From positions 30,771-46,007 of the forward strand of contig PMBV01000085.1 of NCBI GenBank assembly GCA_003153055.1: DNA of 15,237 nucleotides, written 5' to 3'. Within the stretch, counting starts at the first letter, position 1, and every line of letters begins with the position of its first letter. Positions 13,630 through 15,237 of this stretch are shown in pieces. This stretch comes from Myxococcales bacterium (lineage in GTDB: Bacteria > Myxococcota > Myxococcia > Myxococcales > Myxococcaceae). The notes beneath the pieces were generated by a model. The model made no database searches. It was not told the origin of the DNA and worked only from the letters and a program-made list of their open reading frames with translations. Made by a program: the position numbers and the translations under genes.

Positions 13630-14568
13630 ATGCAGACAGGCGCCACCCCAATTCTCTTCGATACGACACTTAGAGGCGGCGTGACTGTCGTTGACGTCAG
13701 CCCCGCAGGAGACGTCCTTTTAGTTGGCCAGCAGGGTGACGACAACGCTGGCCTGGCTCTGGGGCTTTGGACTCTTGATGGGGGCTCACTGGATACGGCG
13801 CTCATCAGCGGCAAGGGCGTGTTTCCCCTCGCAGGCTGCTTTTCACCAGACGGACGACTCGTCGCCTACTCGGACGGCGAGCAGCGCTTAGCGCTCTATG
13901 ATCGACTCAGAAGGAGCACGGCGGGCGTGGCAAGGCCGGACGTCCGATTCACCAAGTGGATATCGTTCGCCCAACACAGCAATCGGCTCATTGTGGGTGG
14001 AACGCGCACTGTTGTCTGGGATGTGGAGCGAGAACACGTTCTGTTCACACTGCCAACGGAGCCGCTTCCCGAAACTCGGGCCATCACCCCGCCTGCATGT
14101 GCGCTCAGTCCCGACGGCAACACTGTTGCGGCATCCGGTGTAGAGTCGGGGTGGATCCTCGTCTATGATGTTCATACTGGCACAGTCGTGAAGCGCGTGG
14201 CCAGCGCGATCACGCATGCCCGCTCAATGGCGTTCGATTCGACTGGCCGGTACCTTGCTGCCGTCGCCCGGAAAGGAGGAGCTGGGCTCTGGGATCTGCT
14301 GACAGACCAGCCGATTCTGCCCGAGCTCCTCAACACGCGCTCCGACTACTATTGGCAAGTTCGCTTCCGTCCAAACAGCATGAGTGTCGGTTTGGGCCTG
14401 TGGTCGGGCTTCGTCGAACTCGTACGATTTCCAGATGGCCAATTTGAACTCAATCAAGCAACGCCATTTCACGCCGGGCGAGTGAACGCCATTTCCTTCA
14501 CTGCTGATGGAACCCGCATGTTCACCGGCGGAGATGACGGATGCGTGCTGATTTGGGCGCTCTCGTGA
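13630..14568 (+). CDS. WD40-type seven-bladed beta-propeller protein; candidate immunity partner of the nuclease effector
   Basis: 312 residues with about seven WD40-like blades, recognisable as hydrophobic-S-PDG-x-hydrophobic strands followed by LWDL/VYDV ends: VVDVSPAGDVLLVG, GCFSPDGRLVAYSD, ISFAQHSNRLIVGG...VVWDV, CALSPDGNTVAASG...LVYDV, MAFDSTGRYLAAVA...GLWDL, VRFRPNSMSVGLGL, and ISFTADGTRMFTGGDDGCVL. There is no signal peptide or membrane segment and no extra domain, so it is a compact cytoplasmic scaffold. The ATG follows the effector stop by 17 bases and has TAGGA 7 bases upstream, making a two-gene operon. Codon choice (TTA, AGA, CTT) matches the effector's nuclease end, not the structural genes. 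Position and co-inheritance suggest an antitoxin/immunity or effector-chaperone role; WD40 proteins are not, as far as I know, a standard eCIS component. Function is inferred. Confidence 0.75.
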   Translation: MQTGATPILFDTTLRGGVTVVDVSPAGDVLLVGQQGDDNAGLALGLWTLDGGSLDTALISGKGVFPLAGCFSPDGRLVAYSDGEQRLALYDRLRRSTAGVARPDVRFTKWISFAQHSNRLIVGGTRTVVWDVEREHVLFTLPTEPLPETRAITPPACALSPDGNTVAASGVESGWILVYDVHTGTVVKRVASAITHARSMAFDSTGRYLAAVARKGGAGLWDLLTDQPILPELLNTRSDYYWQVRFRPNSMSVGLGLWSGFVELVRFPDGQFELNQATPFHAGRVNAISFTADGTRMFTGGDDGCVLIWALS

Positions 14569-14598
14569 AGACACCTCAAACAGTCAACGCCGAGCTAG

Positions 14599-14973
14599 CC
14601 TAGGGCTTTGCTCGAGGCGGTGCGCCAGAAGGGGAGCTGGAACATCTTCCACCTCCCGACGGTCACCCGCATCGACCTGTTCATCGTGAAGGACGGCGAG
14701 TACGACGCCGAGGAGCTCGTCAGGCGGCAGCGCTGGGAGGTGCTCCCCGGCCAGCTCCTGATGATCAAATCACCCGAGGACTCGGTCCTTCGCAAGCTGC
14801 TCTGGTATCAGGCGGGCGGTGAAGCGAGCATCCGGCAGCTCCGCGACGTGGTGGAGATCCTCCGGGTCCAGGGGACGAGGCTGAGCGACGCGTACCTCAC
14901 GGCCTGGGCCCGGAAGCTCGGCATCTCCTTGCTCCTCGACCGCGCTCGGGCCCAGGCGCGGGGCGGTGCCTGA
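14599..14973 (+). pseudogene. 5'-truncated nucleotidyltransferase-like gene remnant
   Basis: The frame is open from just after an in-frame TAG at 14596 to the TGA at 14971 and translates as RALLEAVRQKGSWNIFHLPT, VTRIDLFIVKDGEYDAEELV, SPEDSVLRKLLWYQAGGEAS, RQLRDVVEILRVQGTRLSDA, with an end like AWARKLGISLLL. This is the C-terminal two thirds of small nucleotidyltransferase-fold proteins of about 170-190 residues, which begin with a GSxAS and DxD metal-binding part. That first part is missing; only the last acidic position (RIDLFI) remains. The only start is a TTG at 14608 with no ribosome site. It begins 30 bases after the propeller gene stops, and its high-GC codon use returns to the genome norm. 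It is probably a relic cut by insertion or replacement of the upstream cassette. A short functional protein from the TTG cannot be excluded. Confidence 0.65.
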
Positions 14974-15000
14974 CCGTGGAGTAGAACCCGGCAGTGGAAT

Positions 15001-15028
15001 GCGCTTCCTCCGGTCAACTCGGAGCGCG
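15001..15028 (+). repeat. Imperfect inverted repeat (hairpin)
   Basis: GCGCT and CCG on the left pair with CGG and AGCGC on the right (8 pairs in total), with a four-base bulge in the left arm and a seven-base loop. It lies 27 bases after the stop of the nucleotidyltransferase remnant. It could be a weak transcription end signal, but there is no T-run after it. Confidence 0.3.
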
Positions 15029-15045
15029 GTGGACGAGATTGGCCT

Positions 15046-15070
15046 GGGGTGGACTCTTTTGTCCGACCCC
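15046..15070. repeat. Imperfect inverted repeat GGGGT-GGAC / GTCC-G-ACCCC
   Basis: The arms GGGGTGGAC and GTCCGACCCC pair over 9 bp with a single bulged base and enclose the loop TCTTTT. The shape is compact and strong. It could be a terminator-like stem, a REP-type dispersed palindrome, or the end of a mobile element; no transposase or flanking target duplication is visible in the window, so its class cannot be decided here. Confidence 0.4.
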
Positions 15071-15227
15071 TATTGCGCTTCAAGGTTGGCAAGCCGCGGG
15101 CTTTGACAGGCCGTAGACGCACGTTCTCCCGGGTCTTCGTCTTCAGTTGCGGGCACGTCGTTTGCTGGCCACTGCCCGCGGCGCGGTAAGGCGGAACTAC
15201 TCGCATAAAGAAGAGCCGAGGCATCCA

Positions 15228-15237
15228 ATGACAGAGC
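15228..15237 (+). CDS. Possible start of a further gene cut by the right edge
   Basis: An ATG at 15228 reads Met-Thr-Glu before the sequence ends. It is preceded by GAGG with a 6-base spacer, in an A-rich stretch (TAAAGAAGAGCCGAGG) like a real translation start. Only three codons are visible, so the product is unknown and the call is tentative. Confidence 0.3.

Larger units (their letters stand above)
14974..15227. other. Intergenic stretch without a convincing gene
   Basis: I see no coding pattern here on either strand. The minus-strand open frame across it and into the nucleotidyltransferase remnant is Arg/Pro-rich and composition-driven. No tRNA or rRNA signature is visible. The notable content is two imperfect hairpins, at 15001-15028 and 15046-15070. 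Confidence 0.5.

Noticed and set aside
14974..15227. Possible tRNA or CRISPR repeat in the right-hand intergenic region
   Set aside because: No cloverleaf with a plausible acceptor stem and T-loop, and no regularly spaced repeats.

Overview
The window is a high-GC bacterial segment carrying most of the structural operon of an extracellular contractile injection system (eCIS; the family of the Serratia antifeeding prophage Afp and the Photorhabdus virulence cassettes Pvc), a divergently transcribed candidate effector gene, and a candidate partner gene. The strong G/C bias at third codon positions, the Ala/Arg-rich proteins and the eCIS gene layout would fit a myxobacterium-like (Myxococcota) host, but nothing here proves the taxon. 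Left part, positions 1-9412, minus strand: one tightly packed operon. In transcription order it encodes a DUF4255/Afp16-type terminator protein, a protein with a carboxypeptidase-regulatory-like domain, a long sheath protein, a tube protein, a second sheath protein, a second tube protein, a small Afp6-like protein, a LysM baseplate protein (Afp7), a gp27-type hub, a separate gp5-type spike, a gp25 baseplate protein (Afp9), and the first 63 codons of the Afp11 wedge protein, which runs off the left edge. Seven of the junctions overlap or are 1-4 bases apart. ATPase, tape measure, fibre and PAAR-tip genes are not in the window. Centre, 9413-9724: a roughly 310-base divergent control region. On each strand it holds a sequence close to the sigma-54 (-24/-12) consensus. 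A 16-base inverted repeat lies between them, about 85-95 bases from each -24 element, with an imperfect copy exactly 20 bases away. This looks like a shared enhancer site for one activator that would switch on the particle genes and the effector together. Right part, 9725-14568, plus strand: a 1295-residue effector-like protein. It has two N-terminal QAxLGNxAxxRR repeats, a low-complexity Ala/Pro/Lys stretch, the long helical and hydrophobic region typical of large DUF4157-associated eCIS proteins, and a C-terminal HNH-type nuclease signature. Seventeen bases downstream is a 312-residue WD40-type beta-propeller gene, a candidate cognate immunity protein. The nuclease end and the propeller gene use more A/T-ending codons than their neighbours, as expected for an exchangeable toxin-tip plus immunity cassette. 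Right edge, 14599-15237: a 5'-truncated nucleotidyltransferase-like remnant, about 250 bases without a gene but with two imperfect hairpins, and possibly the start of another gene. Together the genes describe a contractile nanosyringe, its likely nuclease payload and a likely self-protection gene, under apparently coordinated sigma-54 control.
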